Shown here: positions 14,937 through 22,860 of the stretch, piece by piece
Numbering within the stretch: the first letter of the stretch is position 1
How the letters are laid out: the number at the start of each line of letters is the position of its first letter
DNA from: Aequorivita antarctica
Lineage (GTDB): Bacteria; Bacteroidota; Bacteroidia; Flavobacteriales; Flavobacteriaceae
Direction of reading: 5' to 3'
DNA: 64,000 nucleotides
Assembly: GCF_007997155.1 (NCBI RefSeq)
Contig: NZ_VORT01000003.1
Location: 62,001 to 126,000, forward strand
The notes under the pieces: model-generated
The model's input: only the letters and a program-made list of their open reading frames with translations
Told to the model about the DNA's origin: nothing
The model's database searches: none
Made by a program: the position numbers and the translations under genes

Positions 14937-17197
14937 TTCTTAACAACCTTCTTAGTAGTTACTTTATTTCCGTTTTTCACAACAAGGAAATACATTCCAC
15001 TTTCAACATAATTGTAATCCAATTGTTTGCTGAAAGTATTTGATGCAGAAACATCGTCAAAAGTAGTTTGACCGATAATTCTTCCTCTTAAATCATATAA
15101 CGAAACTTCAATATTATCATTGGAAGCTGGTTTGAAAGTAAGGTTGAAAGTTCCGTTTGAAGGGTTTGGATAAACTGCAAAGTTTTCAAACGTGAATTCT
15201 TCAACACCAACAGTTCCTGTTACAGTAATAACGGCATTATTAATATCATAGAAAATGTTGTCAGACGAAATAACCATCAACCTACCTGTTGTAGTGTTAA
15301 GGTTTGGCACGTTTACAATAGCACTTCCATTGTTTGGTACACCCAATGCAACAGCTACTGGATAAGTAAGTCCGCCATCAGTAGAGAACATAATATCAAC
15401 ATTAGGACTGTCCACTGGAGCTACATCAGTTCCTGCAACATCCCAAGTAACGGTTTCAGTAGTTTGGGTAGTCCAACTAGTAGCAGTATTTTGCGAGCTT
15501 ACCACAAATGGTCCTGCGGTTCCATCTACAGTAACAAACATATCATCACGTGCTGAAGATCCGCCAATGGCTGCATTATCACGAACGTTATATCTAAAAC
15601 GCATCGATCTTCCTACTTGAGGAACAACTTCCCAAGTGCTCTGTGTGTTTCCAGCTAATACAGTTGCCAATGCTGGCATATATCTGTCTGGTGATAGCAA
15701 TGGATCAATAGACCTAAAAGCTGGCCCTACTGTTGAAGTGTTTTGTGGTGGTTGAGGGGAATCTTGATTATCCATCTGCTCCCAGCAGTGTGAAAGCACA
15801 TCTCCTGCGTCAGGGTCTGTAGCAGTACCTCTCAAAATAAATGGAGTTCCTTTTGGAATAGTCATATCAGGGCCAGCATCTGCCGTTGGCGGCAAGTTGT
15901 TGGTTGGGCTTTGCACCGCGCACTGGCCTTGACCATTTTTAATATAAGTCCACATTTCCTGTATGCTTATACCGTGAAAATAGTCATCACTATGTGTTTG
16001 AACATTCTGGGGAGCGCATATTCCCGCATATGCCATAATTGTGGAACCACTTCCTGGCTCAAAAGCAGTAGGTAGGTTTCTATTGCCCCCGCCGCAAGCA
16101 TTTGCAGTTCCATTAAAAGTATGGTTTGCGCCGAATTGATGTCCCATTTCGTGCGCTACATAGTCAATATCATAATTATCCCCAATTGGGGCATTAGTTC
16201 CAGTTACTCCTCTTGCTTTTTGACCAGTAACGCAGGGTACACGTAAACCGGCGATACCCCCAGCTCCAGTACTGAAAACATGGCCTATGTCATAATTGGC
16301 ATTTCCAATAATATTATCACAGGTAGTTTGGTTTTGGCCAAGCATTGTACTTCCGTTATTGTTAGTGTATGGATCTGAGCCCGAATTAAGAAAGATAATA
16401 TCTGTGTTGTTGGCTACTATAACCATAGTCAATGCAACATCCCTTTCATAAACACCATTTACACGCGTCATGGTAGTGTTCATTGCTGATAATACAGCAG
16501 CTTTTTTAACGGCATCAGGAGCACCTGGATCAACACCTTGTTGGTTTAAGTGATATTGCGAATATTCCCCAGTACAAGCCAAAGCAAGTCTAAAGGTTCT
16601 TAAAAGACCATCGTTTGCATTTCTGTTGGCTTCAGGCATATCTATTATCTCATGTTCCACTGTGTTACACTCAAAATCTCCAGAATATGCAGGAAGTGTA
16701 TTGATGTTATAAGAAATGTAATAGTTCTTATCACTGGTATAAGGATCAATATAGATAGTAGAATAGTTTGGTGAAGAAATCATCACATTTACACCTACAC
16801 TAGAAACACTAAACCGTGCTACGGCTGAAGCATCTTCAATTCCCTGAGCCACATAAGATCTAATATTTGGGTGTTGTGCCTGTAGCGGAGCTTCCATTAT
16901 GGAAGCTTCATATACACGGAAATGTTGAAGTACACCATTGTTGGTAGGCAACTCTATAATAACATTGCTATGTACGGTATTTCTTGCCGGAGCGTGAGTC
17001 AAAAGAGTTGTTAAAGCTGAAGTATTAAGATCAAACAGATTGTAATCCTGCGGCATCGAGTTTCTAAAAGCTTTCTGTCGGTTTTGCGTTTCAGTAGACG
17101 AAGCTTTCGTCCATAACGCATTGTTCTGTGCATTTACCCCAAAGCATAAGAGTGCAAAGGATAAAACCAGCATGTGTTTAAAAGTACTTTTTTTCAT
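14933..17197 (-). CDS. Secreted reprolysin-like zinc metalloprotease with T9SS type A tail
   Basis: 754 residues. Signal peptide MKKSTFKHMLVLSFALLCFGVNAQ; a propeptide-like region to about residue 200 (FRVYEASIMEAPLQAQHPNIRSY, RTFRLALACTGEYS). The catalytic domain carries the metzincin motif HEMGHQFGANH (first His 349) and a Met-turn-like STIMAYAG. After it come a linker, a fibronectin/PKD-like region (DAGPDMTIPKGTPFILRGTATDPD), a further beta domain, and a C-terminal sorting domain (FAVYPNPSNGTFNLTF...). Exported by T9SS to degrade protein outside the cell. The stop codon lies inside the last heptad of array E. Confidence 0.9.
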   Translation of the reverse strand: MKKSTFKHMLVLSFALLCFGVNAQNNALWTKASSTETQNRQKAFRNSMPQDYNLFDLNTSALTTLLTHAPARNTVHSNVIIELPTNNGVLQHFRVYEASIMEAPLQAQHPNIRSYVAQGIEDASAVARFSVSSVGVNVMISSPNYSTIYIDPYTSDKNYYISYNINTLPAYSGDFECNTVEHEIIDMPEANRNANDGLLRTFRLALACTGEYSQYHLNQQGVDPGAPDAVKKAAVLSAMNTTMTRVNGVYERDVALTMVIVANNTDIIFLNSGSDPYTNNNGSTMLGQNQTTCDNIIGNANYDIGHVFSTGAGGIAGLRVPCVTGQKARGVTGTNAPIGDNYDIDYVAHEMGHQFGANHTFNGTANACGGGNRNLPTAFEPGSGSTIMAYAGICAPQNVQTHSDDYFHGISIQEMWTYIKNGQGQCAVQSPTNNLPPTADAGPDMTIPKGTPFILRGTATDPDAGDVLSHCWEQMDNQDSPQPPQNTSTVGPAFRSIDPLLSPDRYMPALATVLAGNTQSTWEVVPQVGRSMRFRYNVRDNAAIGGSSARDDMFVTVDGTAGPFVVSSQNTATSWTTQTTETVTWDVAGTDVAPVDSPNVDIMFSTDGGLTYPVAVALGVPNNGSAIVNVPNLNTTTGRLMVISSDNIFYDINNAVITVTGTVGVEEFTFENFAVYPNPSNGTFNLTFKPASNDNIEVSLYDLRGRIIGQTTFDDVSASNTFSKQLDYNYVESGMYFLVVKNGNKVTTKKVVKN

Positions 17198-17344
17198 TTT
17201 ATTTGTGATTATTATGAATGTTTATAACTGTAAATATAAGAGTCTTTAGGGAAATTTGGGAAACTTTAAGAAACTAACTTTCTGCATTTAGCTAAAAAAA
17301 CGCATAAAATTCAAAAAATGAATCCTAGAAATGTAATTTATCAA

Positions 17345-17352
17345 TAGTTTTG
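17345..17352 (+). promoter_or_regulatory. -7 element of lipB (TAGTTTTG)
   Basis: Exact TAnnTTTG match, 24 nt before the TTG start at 17377. This supports that start. Confidence 0.5.
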
Positions 17353-17376
17353 CCCTTAATTTTTTAAAAAGCTACA

Positions 17377-18102
17377 TTGAATCGATCGCTAGAAATAATA
17401 GATTTAGGGTTAAAAGATTACCAAGAAACTTGGGATTTTCAGGAATCGCTTTTTCAAAATATTCTTCATATAAAAAGCAACAACAGAAAAGATAATTTGG
17501 AGCAAGCCACTCCAAATTATCTTTTGTTTGTGGAGCATCCGCACGTATATACCCTCGGAAAAAGCGGCCATATTGAAAACCTGCTCATTTCTGAAGAAAA
17601 ATTAAAAGCCATAAATGCTAAATTCTACAAAATAAACCGCGGCGGCGATATAACCTATCACGGCCCGGGACAGATTGTTGGCTACCCAATTTTGGATTTG
17701 GAAAATTTTTTTACCGATATCCACAAATACCTCCGTTTACTAGAAGAAATGATTATCCGAACCCTAGCGGAATACGGTCTAAAAGCAGAACGTAGCAAAG
17801 GCGAAACTGGAGTTTGGCTTGATGTCGGTACCCCCTTCGCCAGAAAAATATGCGCCTTGGGTGTCCGCGCCAGCCGTTGGGTGACCATGCACGGTTTTGC
17901 ACTAAACGTAAATACCGATTTGGGTTATTTTGACAATATGATCCCCTGCGGAATTAAAGGCAAGGCGGTAACCTCCTTAAATGTGGAATTGGGAAAGGTT
18001 GAAATTTCTATGGAAGAAGTGAAAGAAAAACTTTTGAAACATTTTCTTGTTCTTTTTGAAGCTGAAGTGAAACAAGAAGAAAATCACCATATTTCATTAT
18101 AA
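17377..18102 (+). CDS. lipB: Lipoyl(octanoyl) transferase, TTG start
   Basis: Moves octanoate from acyl carrier protein to lipoyl domains, for example of the pyruvate dehydrogenase whose E1 beta is encoded at 25390. 241 residues with all family marks: PNYLLFVEHPHVYTLGKSG, NRGGDITYHGPGQ, K157 in ARKICALGV, and catalytic C191 in MIPCGIKGKAVTSL. No ATG is available: an in-frame TAA lies at 17365-17367 and the first Met codon is deep inside the protein, so TTG at 17377 is the start, giving the usual N-terminus (NRSLEIIDLGLKDYQETWDFQE). Confidence 0.95.
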   Translation: MNRSLEIIDLGLKDYQETWDFQESLFQNILHIKSNNRKDNLEQATPNYLLFVEHPHVYTLGKSGHIENLLISEEKLKAINAKFYKINRGGDITYHGPGQIVGYPILDLENFFTDIHKYLRLLEEMIIRTLAEYGLKAERSKGETGVWLDVGTPFARKICALGVRASRWVTMHGFALNVNTDLGYFDNMIPCGIKGKAVTSLNVELGKVEISMEEVKEKLLKHFLVLFEAEVKQEENHHISL

Positions 18103-18461
18103 AAAATAGAAACTCTTGTTACCTTTAAAACGGGGACTGAGCGGAGCCGAAGTGCAGTAAAAGGGTCTGCCATCTTTAAAACGGGCACTGAGCGGAGCCG
18201 AAGTGCATTCGAAAGCTTTTGTGCCAGTCCTGAGCGGAGCCGAAGTGCAGTAAAAAGGCCTTCCTCCTTCGTCCCTCCCTTTAAAACAAAAGAGGAATCT
18301 TTAGAAGGGATTTCTAATTGAGATGAGATAAGCAAATAGATTTAAAAACTATTAAAAGCCTAATATTGTGTTATCGTCAACTATCAGGTTAGAATTTGTT
18401 ATTTGGAATTTGTTATTTGGAATTTGTTATTTGGAATTTGGAATTTGTTATTTGTTATTTG
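18103..18461. other. Repeat-filled intergenic region
   Basis: A 359-bp spacer containing three copies of a 20-bp palindromic element (18136-18249) and most of heptad array C (18388-18478). The minus-strand frame at 18084-18335 is read out of the repeats (TALRLRS three times) and is not a gene. Confidence 0.7.
18136..18249. repeat. Three copies of CTGAGCGGAGCCGAAGTGCA
   Basis: Copies start at about 18137, 18189 and 18230. The middle copy, with GCA to its left, has pairing ends (GCACT / AGTGC) and an inner CGG/CCG, so it can fold as a short hairpin. The first two copies are preceded by the same TTTAAAACGGG. It belongs to the same kind of dispersed palindromic element as TGAGCCTGTCGAAGT in mutS (60835-60858). 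Confidence 0.8.
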
Positions 18462-18478
18462 TTATTTGTTATTTAAAC
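18388..18478. repeat. 7-bp array C, TTTG(TTA/GAA) heptads
   Basis: Eleven perfect heptads from 18395 to 18471, each TTTGTTA or TTTGGAA, with one decayed unit on each side. In reverse complement the words are TAACAAA and TTCCAAA, close to the AAATCAC class of arrays A and B. The stop codon of the minus-strand gene at 18462 lies inside the array, which also encodes its last residues. Confidence 0.9.
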
Positions 18479-19169
18479 AAATATACTTCCCAATCATATA
18501 CCGCGTAATGGGCTTTAAAGTCTTCCCAGTTTGCGGATGCAAACCATAGCTGGTAAAATATTCAAGATCGCCATCCCTGTTTTTGCCATACCAAACCCGA
18601 ACGCTTCCATCTTCATTAAAAAACTCAGATTCACAAGTCGGTGTAACTTTTTCAAAATCAATTATTCGTTCCTCTTTATAAGCTTTAAGGTTTCCTTCTC
18701 TTAGTTTTTCTGAATCAAAGGAAGCTTCAATATAATGTCTTCCCTCCCATTCCATCCAACGCTGCTTGGTAAAATAATGATACCCAAAGAACCCAATAAC
18801 CGCTAGCAAAACAACAGCTATAATAGACAGTACTAATTTATTTTTCTTCTTTGGAACCTTTCTTCCCTCTGAAATTCCCTTTACTTCATCTATAGTATTC
18901 TTAACAAGAAAATCCCTGTAATTCTCATATCCTAAATATTGTGCTAAAGCAATCAAAACTTCTGGTCTTGGAATTTGAATATCATCATCCGAGTTTTTAA
19001 CAGCCCTTTTATATAGTGTTCTAAAACTTTTCTCTCCATAGGGAAAAACTTCCGAAACAATTTCAGACAACCTATGTGCGCATTTTGAATCCGATGGCTC
19101 TTTATGACCTTCAAGCGCCAATTCCTCGCTTACTTTATCAAAAGCTTTTAAAAGTAATTCGCTATGCAT
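18462..19169 (-). CDS. Single-pass membrane protein of unknown function with N-terminal helical (HTH-like) domain
   Basis: 235 residues. The N-terminal 100 residues are helical and soluble (KAFDKVSEELALEGHKEPSDSKCAHRLSEIVSEVFPYGEKSFRTLYKRA ... PRPEVLIALAQYLGYENYRDFLV); the second half looks like a helix-turn-helix or similar small DNA-binding fold. A lysine-rich stretch and a transmembrane helix (LVLSIIAVVLLAVIGFFGYHYF, about 110-131) follow. The C-terminal 100 residues would be outside the cytoplasm and include WEGRHYIEASFD and VWYGKNRDGDLEYFTSYGLHPQTGKTLKPITRYMI. I do not recognise a named family. The upstream region has repeated CCTTTCCA motifs, a possible autoregulatory site. Confidence 0.6.
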   Translation of the reverse strand: MHSELLLKAFDKVSEELALEGHKEPSDSKCAHRLSEIVSEVFPYGEKSFRTLYKRAVKNSDDDIQIPRPEVLIALAQYLGYENYRDFLVKNTIDEVKGISEGRKVPKKKNKLVLSIIAVVLLAVIGFFGYHYFTKQRWMEWEGRHYIEASFDSEKLREGNLKAYKEERIIDFEKVTPTCESEFFNEDGSVRVWYGKNRDGDLEYFTSYGLHPQTGKTLKPITRYMIGKYICLNNK

Positions 19170-19524
19170 CCATACTGTTTTTCAATTTTTTAAAACTACA
19201 AAAATCAGATGGAAAATACTTGGAAATTCTTTTCCATAACCTTTCCATTTCCTTTCCAACCTTTCCAACACATTCTTCATTCATTTGCTTCAGTATTGCA
19301 ATGCCACCTTGGGTGTAACAGGGTTTACAAAACATTTCAATACTGCTACTGGAGCCGCAGCTTAAAGTGATTGGCCATTTTTGAGAAGTAACCTCTTGCC
19401 TTACTTCTGCGCTCCACACTTCTCAAATTGGAAGGATTCCCTTCCACCTTAATGTGTCGCTGTAAAAATTCTCTGGGCAAGTACCCGGACAGCCACACTA
19501 ATACCAACTTTTAAATCAAACAAA
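19170..19524. other. Intergenic region with iterated CCTTTCCA motif
   Basis: A 355-bp spacer between divergent genes. At 19223-19269 the motif (C)CTTTTCCA/CCTTTCCA occurs four times at 9-11 bp spacing, upstream of the minus-strand gene at 19169. The rest (19290-19500) shows no open frame on a good start, no tRNA and no clear hairpin. Confidence 0.5.
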
Positions 19525-19686
19525 ATGAAGAAAATAATTTTAATAGTACTTACTGCATTCCTCAATATGGGTATTTTTTCCTGTACCCCACAAGCAATTT
19601 CTGAGGAAGTAAAGAGCACACAAGCCTGTTGTGGCGATCAAGGCCATTTTCCACCCCCTCCTCCAGGAGGAAACGGAGGCGGATAA
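19525..19686 (+). CDS. Tiny lipoprotein with Pro/Gly-rich C-terminus
   Basis: 53 residues starting MKKIILIVLTAFLNMGIFSC, a lipoprotein signal with lipobox FSC at about residue 20. The mature peptide is short (TPQAISEEVKSTQACCGDQGHFPPPPPGGNGGG): a CC pair, a run of five prolines and a glycine/asparagine tail. It ends 31 bp before the TPR histidine kinase on the same strand, so it may be a partner or signal of that two-component system. No homologue is recalled; it is included because the lipoprotein signal is convincing. Confidence 0.55.
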   Translation: MKKIILIVLTAFLNMGIFSCTPQAISEEVKSTQACCGDQGHFPPPPPGGNGGG

Positions 19687-19717
19687 ATATTCGCCAATTT
19701 GTTAGTACTTTAGAGGA

Positions 19718-21373
19718 ATGAAAAACCTACCCCTTTCATTCCTCTTTTCTTGGCTTCTTTCTTCCCTTTCAATCCCTGTTGTTTGCAACGCCCAAACCGC
19801 TTCGGACTCCATAGAACAATATTATCAATTAATTGTAAACCCCCAAACAAGCATAGACATTCCAGAAGGTATAATGTTCTATTCCCAAAAAAAAGAAAAT
19901 GACCTAAAACGAAAAGACACGCTAAGCGCAGTAAGAGACTTAAGGCTGATTGCTATAGGCCAAGCGAAAATTGGGAATTTATACGACAGTGAAAATGCTA
20001 CAGTAGAAGCACTTGCTCTAATAGATAAATACCATTACAAAGACACCCTTATTGAAGCCAAAAAAGGAATCTACAATGAAATGGGAAATTTATACCGCGA
20101 ATCATACAATACCAAAAAAGCTATTGAAGCCTACAATTTATCTTTAAGTTTTTCGAGAAAACTATCAGACAGTCTTACACTTATTAATAACAAATCCAAC
20201 ATCTATAAAGACTTAGGGCAATATCAAAAAGCAGCCGAGCAACTCAATCTTGCCTATGTGAAAATTCGCAACGATACGAATTCCCTTCAATCTGCAATGG
20301 TTCTCGATAATCTGGGATATGTGCAGTCCAAGTTGGGAAACCCAGATGCCCTGCTCAATTTAAAAAAAGCACTATCTATTAGGGATACCCAAAACAACTT
20401 GGAAGGCATCTATTCCAGCAACAAGCATTTGGCGATGTACTATTTTGACCGAAATGACAAACAACTATCCCAAAGCTATTCAAATAAAGCCTACCAAACT
20501 GCACAATTACTAAATAGTATCACCTACCTCCAAGACGCCCTTTCTCTCTTTGCAATAATGAATGATGACCCAAAAATCATTCAGTTCAAAAAGATTACTG
20601 ATAGTATTGCCAAAGACAAACAACTGGCCGAAAATAAAAATGCTTATTTAAAGTACAACGTTGCCAAGGAAAAAAAGAAAACCTCAGAGGCACTTCTGGA
20701 ACGTGAAATGGAAAAAAACCAAAAACTCATTTTCATTATTCTTGGAATAATCATTTTTCTCACTTCTATTTTCATTTACCTAATACAAAGAGTAAAATAT
20801 AAAAAGGAAAAAATATTACAAGTCCACAATACGGAAACCCGCATTTCTAAAAAGGTCCATGATGAAGTAGCCAATGACGTATACCATCTTATGGCTAAAA
20901 TTCAAGGAAACGCCCCCGATAATGAGGAACTACTAGATGAACTAGAAAAGATATACAACAAAACCCGCGATATTTCAAAAGAAAACAGCGCCATGGAAAT
21001 CCAAGAAAATTTCAGTGGTCAACTCAACGATTTGCTGTTGAGCTATCAAACCGAAAAAGTAAAAATAGCTACACGCAACATTTCTAAAATTGATTGGAGT
21101 ACTATTTCAGAAACAAAAAAGACGACTATCTATAGGATACTACAAGAATTGATGACCAATATGAAAAAACACAGCAACGCCAATGTAGTGGTGCTTTCTT
21201 TCCAACAAAACAATAAAAAAATAAACATTGAATATACAGACAATGGCAAGGGATGCGAAATAAAAAACAAAAATGGTCTTCAAAATGCGGAAAACCGTAT
21301 TAAAACTCTAAATGGAACTATTAATTTTGAATCCAAACCCAATGGTGGGTTTAAAGCAAAAATCACTTTGTAA
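19718..21373 (+). CDS. Sensor histidine kinase with exported TPR domain (HisKA_3/LytS-NarX type)
   Basis: 551 residues. A signal peptide (LSFLFSWLLSSLSIPVVCNAQ) is followed by tetratricopeptide repeats (about 85-300; for example GNLYRESYNTKKAIEAYNLSLSF and NKSNIYKDLGQYQKAAEQLNLAY). A transmembrane helix (LIFIILGIIIFLTSIFIYLIQ, about 341-361) leads to a cytoplasmic kinase: the phospho-acceptor is H381 in ISKKVHDEVANDVYHLM, and the HATPase has LQELMTNMKKHSNA and YTDNGKGCEI. ATP lid and G2 are short, as in this subfamily. Its response regulator starts 3 nt downstream. The upstream tiny lipoprotein may be part of the same signalling unit. Confidence 0.9.
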   Translation: MKNLPLSFLFSWLLSSLSIPVVCNAQTASDSIEQYYQLIVNPQTSIDIPEGIMFYSQKKENDLKRKDTLSAVRDLRLIAIGQAKIGNLYDSENATVEALALIDKYHYKDTLIEAKKGIYNEMGNLYRESYNTKKAIEAYNLSLSFSRKLSDSLTLINNKSNIYKDLGQYQKAAEQLNLAYVKIRNDTNSLQSAMVLDNLGYVQSKLGNPDALLNLKKALSIRDTQNNLEGIYSSNKHLAMYYFDRNDKQLSQSYSNKAYQTAQLLNSITYLQDALSLFAIMNDDPKIIQFKKITDSIAKDKQLAENKNAYLKYNVAKEKKKTSEALLEREMEKNQKLIFIILGIIIFLTSIFIYLIQRVKYKKEKILQVHNTETRISKKVHDEVANDVYHLMAKIQGNAPDNEELLDELEKIYNKTRDISKENSAMEIQENFSGQLNDLLLSYQTEKVKIATRNISKIDWSTISETKKTTIYRILQELMTNMKKHSNANVVVLSFQQNNKKINIEYTDNGKGCEIKNKNGLQNAENRIKTLNGTINFESKPNGGFKAKITL

Positions 21374-21376
21374 GCT

Positions 21377-22042
21377 ATGTTCAAAAAAGTGTTGGTTTCT
21401 GAAGACCTAGGCAGCATCAGCAATGGTATAATTTCCGTGCTGGAAGCGCTCCACATAGACAATTTTATACAAGTGCAATATTGCGATGATGCCTACCTAA
21501 AAATTAAAAAAGCAAGTCAGGACAAACGCCCCTTTGATTTGTTGATTACCGATCTCTCCTTTAAAACTGACCACCGTGAACAAAAATACGCTTCTGGTGA
21601 AAAGCTCATAAAAGCCTTGAAAGAAGAACATCTTAATATAAAGATAATAGCCTATTCAGTAGAAGACCGCCCACAAAAAGTGCGAAACGTAATGATAGAC
21701 AGCAAGGCAGATGCCTATGTTTGCAAAGGTAGAAATGGTTTAAAGGAACTGGATGAAGCCATCGCAGCGGTATTAAATGGACATACCTATCTTTCCCCAA
21801 AAGTTGGCAACGCGTTACGGGAAACCGCACCCGCAGAAATTGACGATTATGATGTAGAAGTGATGAAGCTCCTCGCCAACGGCCTTTCCCAAGACCAGAT
21901 TAGCGTAAATTTCCAAGGCCATAATATACATCCCAGCAGCCTCAGCGCCATTGAAAAACGCATCCTCAAACTTCGCAACCATTTCAATGCCAACAATTCC
22001 GTTCACCTTATTTCCATAGCTAAAGACCTAGGACTGATTTAG
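21377..22042 (+). CDS. Response regulator, REC plus C-terminal helix-turn-helix
   Basis: 221 residues. Receiver domain with acidic pair E9-D10, phospho-acceptor D59 (FDLLITDLSF), and lysine-containing ADAYVCKGRNG. The C-terminal part (DYDVEVMKLLANGLSQDQISVNFQGHNIHPSSLSAIEKRILKLRNHFNANN) is a divergent LuxR-like HTH: 'LLANGLSQDQIS' resembles the start of GerE helices but with an insert before the recognition helix. Pairs with the kinase 3 nt upstream. Targets unknown. Confidence 0.88.
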   Translation: MFKKVLVSEDLGSISNGIISVLEALHIDNFIQVQYCDDAYLKIKKASQDKRPFDLLITDLSFKTDHREQKYASGEKLIKALKEEHLNIKIIAYSVEDRPQKVRNVMIDSKADAYVCKGRNGLKELDEAIAAVLNGHTYLSPKVGNALRETAPAEIDDYDVEVMKLLANGLSQDQISVNFQGHNIHPSSLSAIEKRILKLRNHFNANNSVHLISIAKDLGLI

Positions 22043-22213
22043 ATAAAAAGTCGGTTTTGCCCATTGTGGAGCAACAACTCTTTTCAATTTTAATTTCGTT
22101 TTCAAATAAAATACGCACATTACGGAAAACCGCAAAGAAAATTCCCACACTCTCCATAAATTAGCCAATATTCAGCCGCAATCAGGTTCTGGGGAGAATA
22201 AAACGGCTGAATT

Positions 22214-22249
22214 AAATCCCTTACAGAGGATGCTGTAAGGGATTTCTCT
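22214..22249 (+). terminator. Intrinsic terminator 170 bp after the response regulator
   Basis: A 13-bp perfect stem, AAATCCCTTACAG and its complement, around AGGATG, then TCTCTT. It lies just before the ATG at 22263, so the downstream gene needs its own promoter or read-through. Confidence 0.75.
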
Positions 22250-22262
22250 TAAGCCAAACCAT

Positions 22263-22493
22263 ATGATATATAAAGTAATCCCATTTATAGTACACACAGA
22301 CCATAAAACAGGTTACTCAAACCATGTGTCGCTCCAACTAGAACAATTAATAAACAAATATTCCGAACAAGGCTGGACATATTTAAAAATCGAAACCGTA
22401 ACCAATCATGTACAGGGCAAAAAAGGCTGCCTTGGCTTCGGCGCAAAACCTGGCTTTACCTTGGTCAGCAATATGTTGGTTTTTAAAAAATGA
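22263..22493 (+). CDS. DUF4177-like small protein
   Basis: 76 residues: YKVIPFIVHTDHKTGYSNHVSLQLEQLINKYSEQGWTYLKIETVTNHVQGKKGCLGFGAKPGFTLVSNMLVFKK. The 'YKVIPF...LINKYSEQGW.Y..IE...' pattern is that of DUF4177-like proteins, small cytosolic proteins of unknown role. Its stop codon overlaps the start of the YidD-like gene by 4 nt (ATGA). Confidence 0.7.
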   Translation: MIYKVIPFIVHTDHKTGYSNHVSLQLEQLINKYSEQGWTYLKIETVTNHVQGKKGCLGFGAKPGFTLVSNMLVFKK

Positions 22494-22771
22494 TAAAATC
22501 CATTCTACTTTTAAGTATAAGAAGCTACTGGCGTTTAGTTCCAAAGAAAAATCGCAGAAAATGTCTTTTCAAAAAATCCTGCTCCCACTACATATATGAA
22601 CAAATTAAGAAAAAAGGCTTAGAAGCAGGATTGAGGGCGGTGCATTTCAGAATAGAAAACTGTAACGCCAATTACCAAATAATGAAGATTGACGGTGAGA
22701 AAATACTGATAACCAAAACCAATAAAGTATATCCTGAAAAGGAATTGAGTGAATTTATTTTGAAAAAGTAG
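22490..22771 (+). CDS. YidD-like membrane protein insertion factor (divergent)
   Basis: 93 residues. The core CLFKKSCSHYIYEQIKKKGLEAGLRAVHFRIENCN has the three-cysteine arrangement and amphipathic helix of YidD (C-x5-CS-Y....G...G......R...C), but the N-terminus (LLLSIRSYWRLVPKKNRRK) and the tail after NCNANYQIMKIDGEKILIT differ from typical YidD. YidD helps insert membrane proteins with YidC/Sec. A canonical yidD usually sits with rnpA/yidC; this copy is next to a DUF4177 gene, overlapping it by 4 nt, so it may be a specialised paralogue. Confidence 0.6.
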   Translation: MIKSILLLSIRSYWRLVPKKNRRKCLFKKSCSHYIYEQIKKKGLEAGLRAVHFRIENCNANYQIMKIDGEKILITKTNKVYPEKELSEFILKK

Positions 22772-22860
22772 GAGGCCTTACGGTTTTCTGTAATAGAATG
22801 TTAAGTGAGTGTTTAAAGTTTGAAACCAATACTTAAAACTGAAAGGAATCAAAGAAATAC

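Noticed and set aside
18136-18249. CRISPR or mobile-element ends
   Set aside because: Only three copies at unequal distances (about 51 and 43 bp), no transposase or cas gene.
18084-18335. Minus-strand frame with TALRLRS repeats
   Set aside because: It is a reading of the palindromic element copies, without a start signal or family match.
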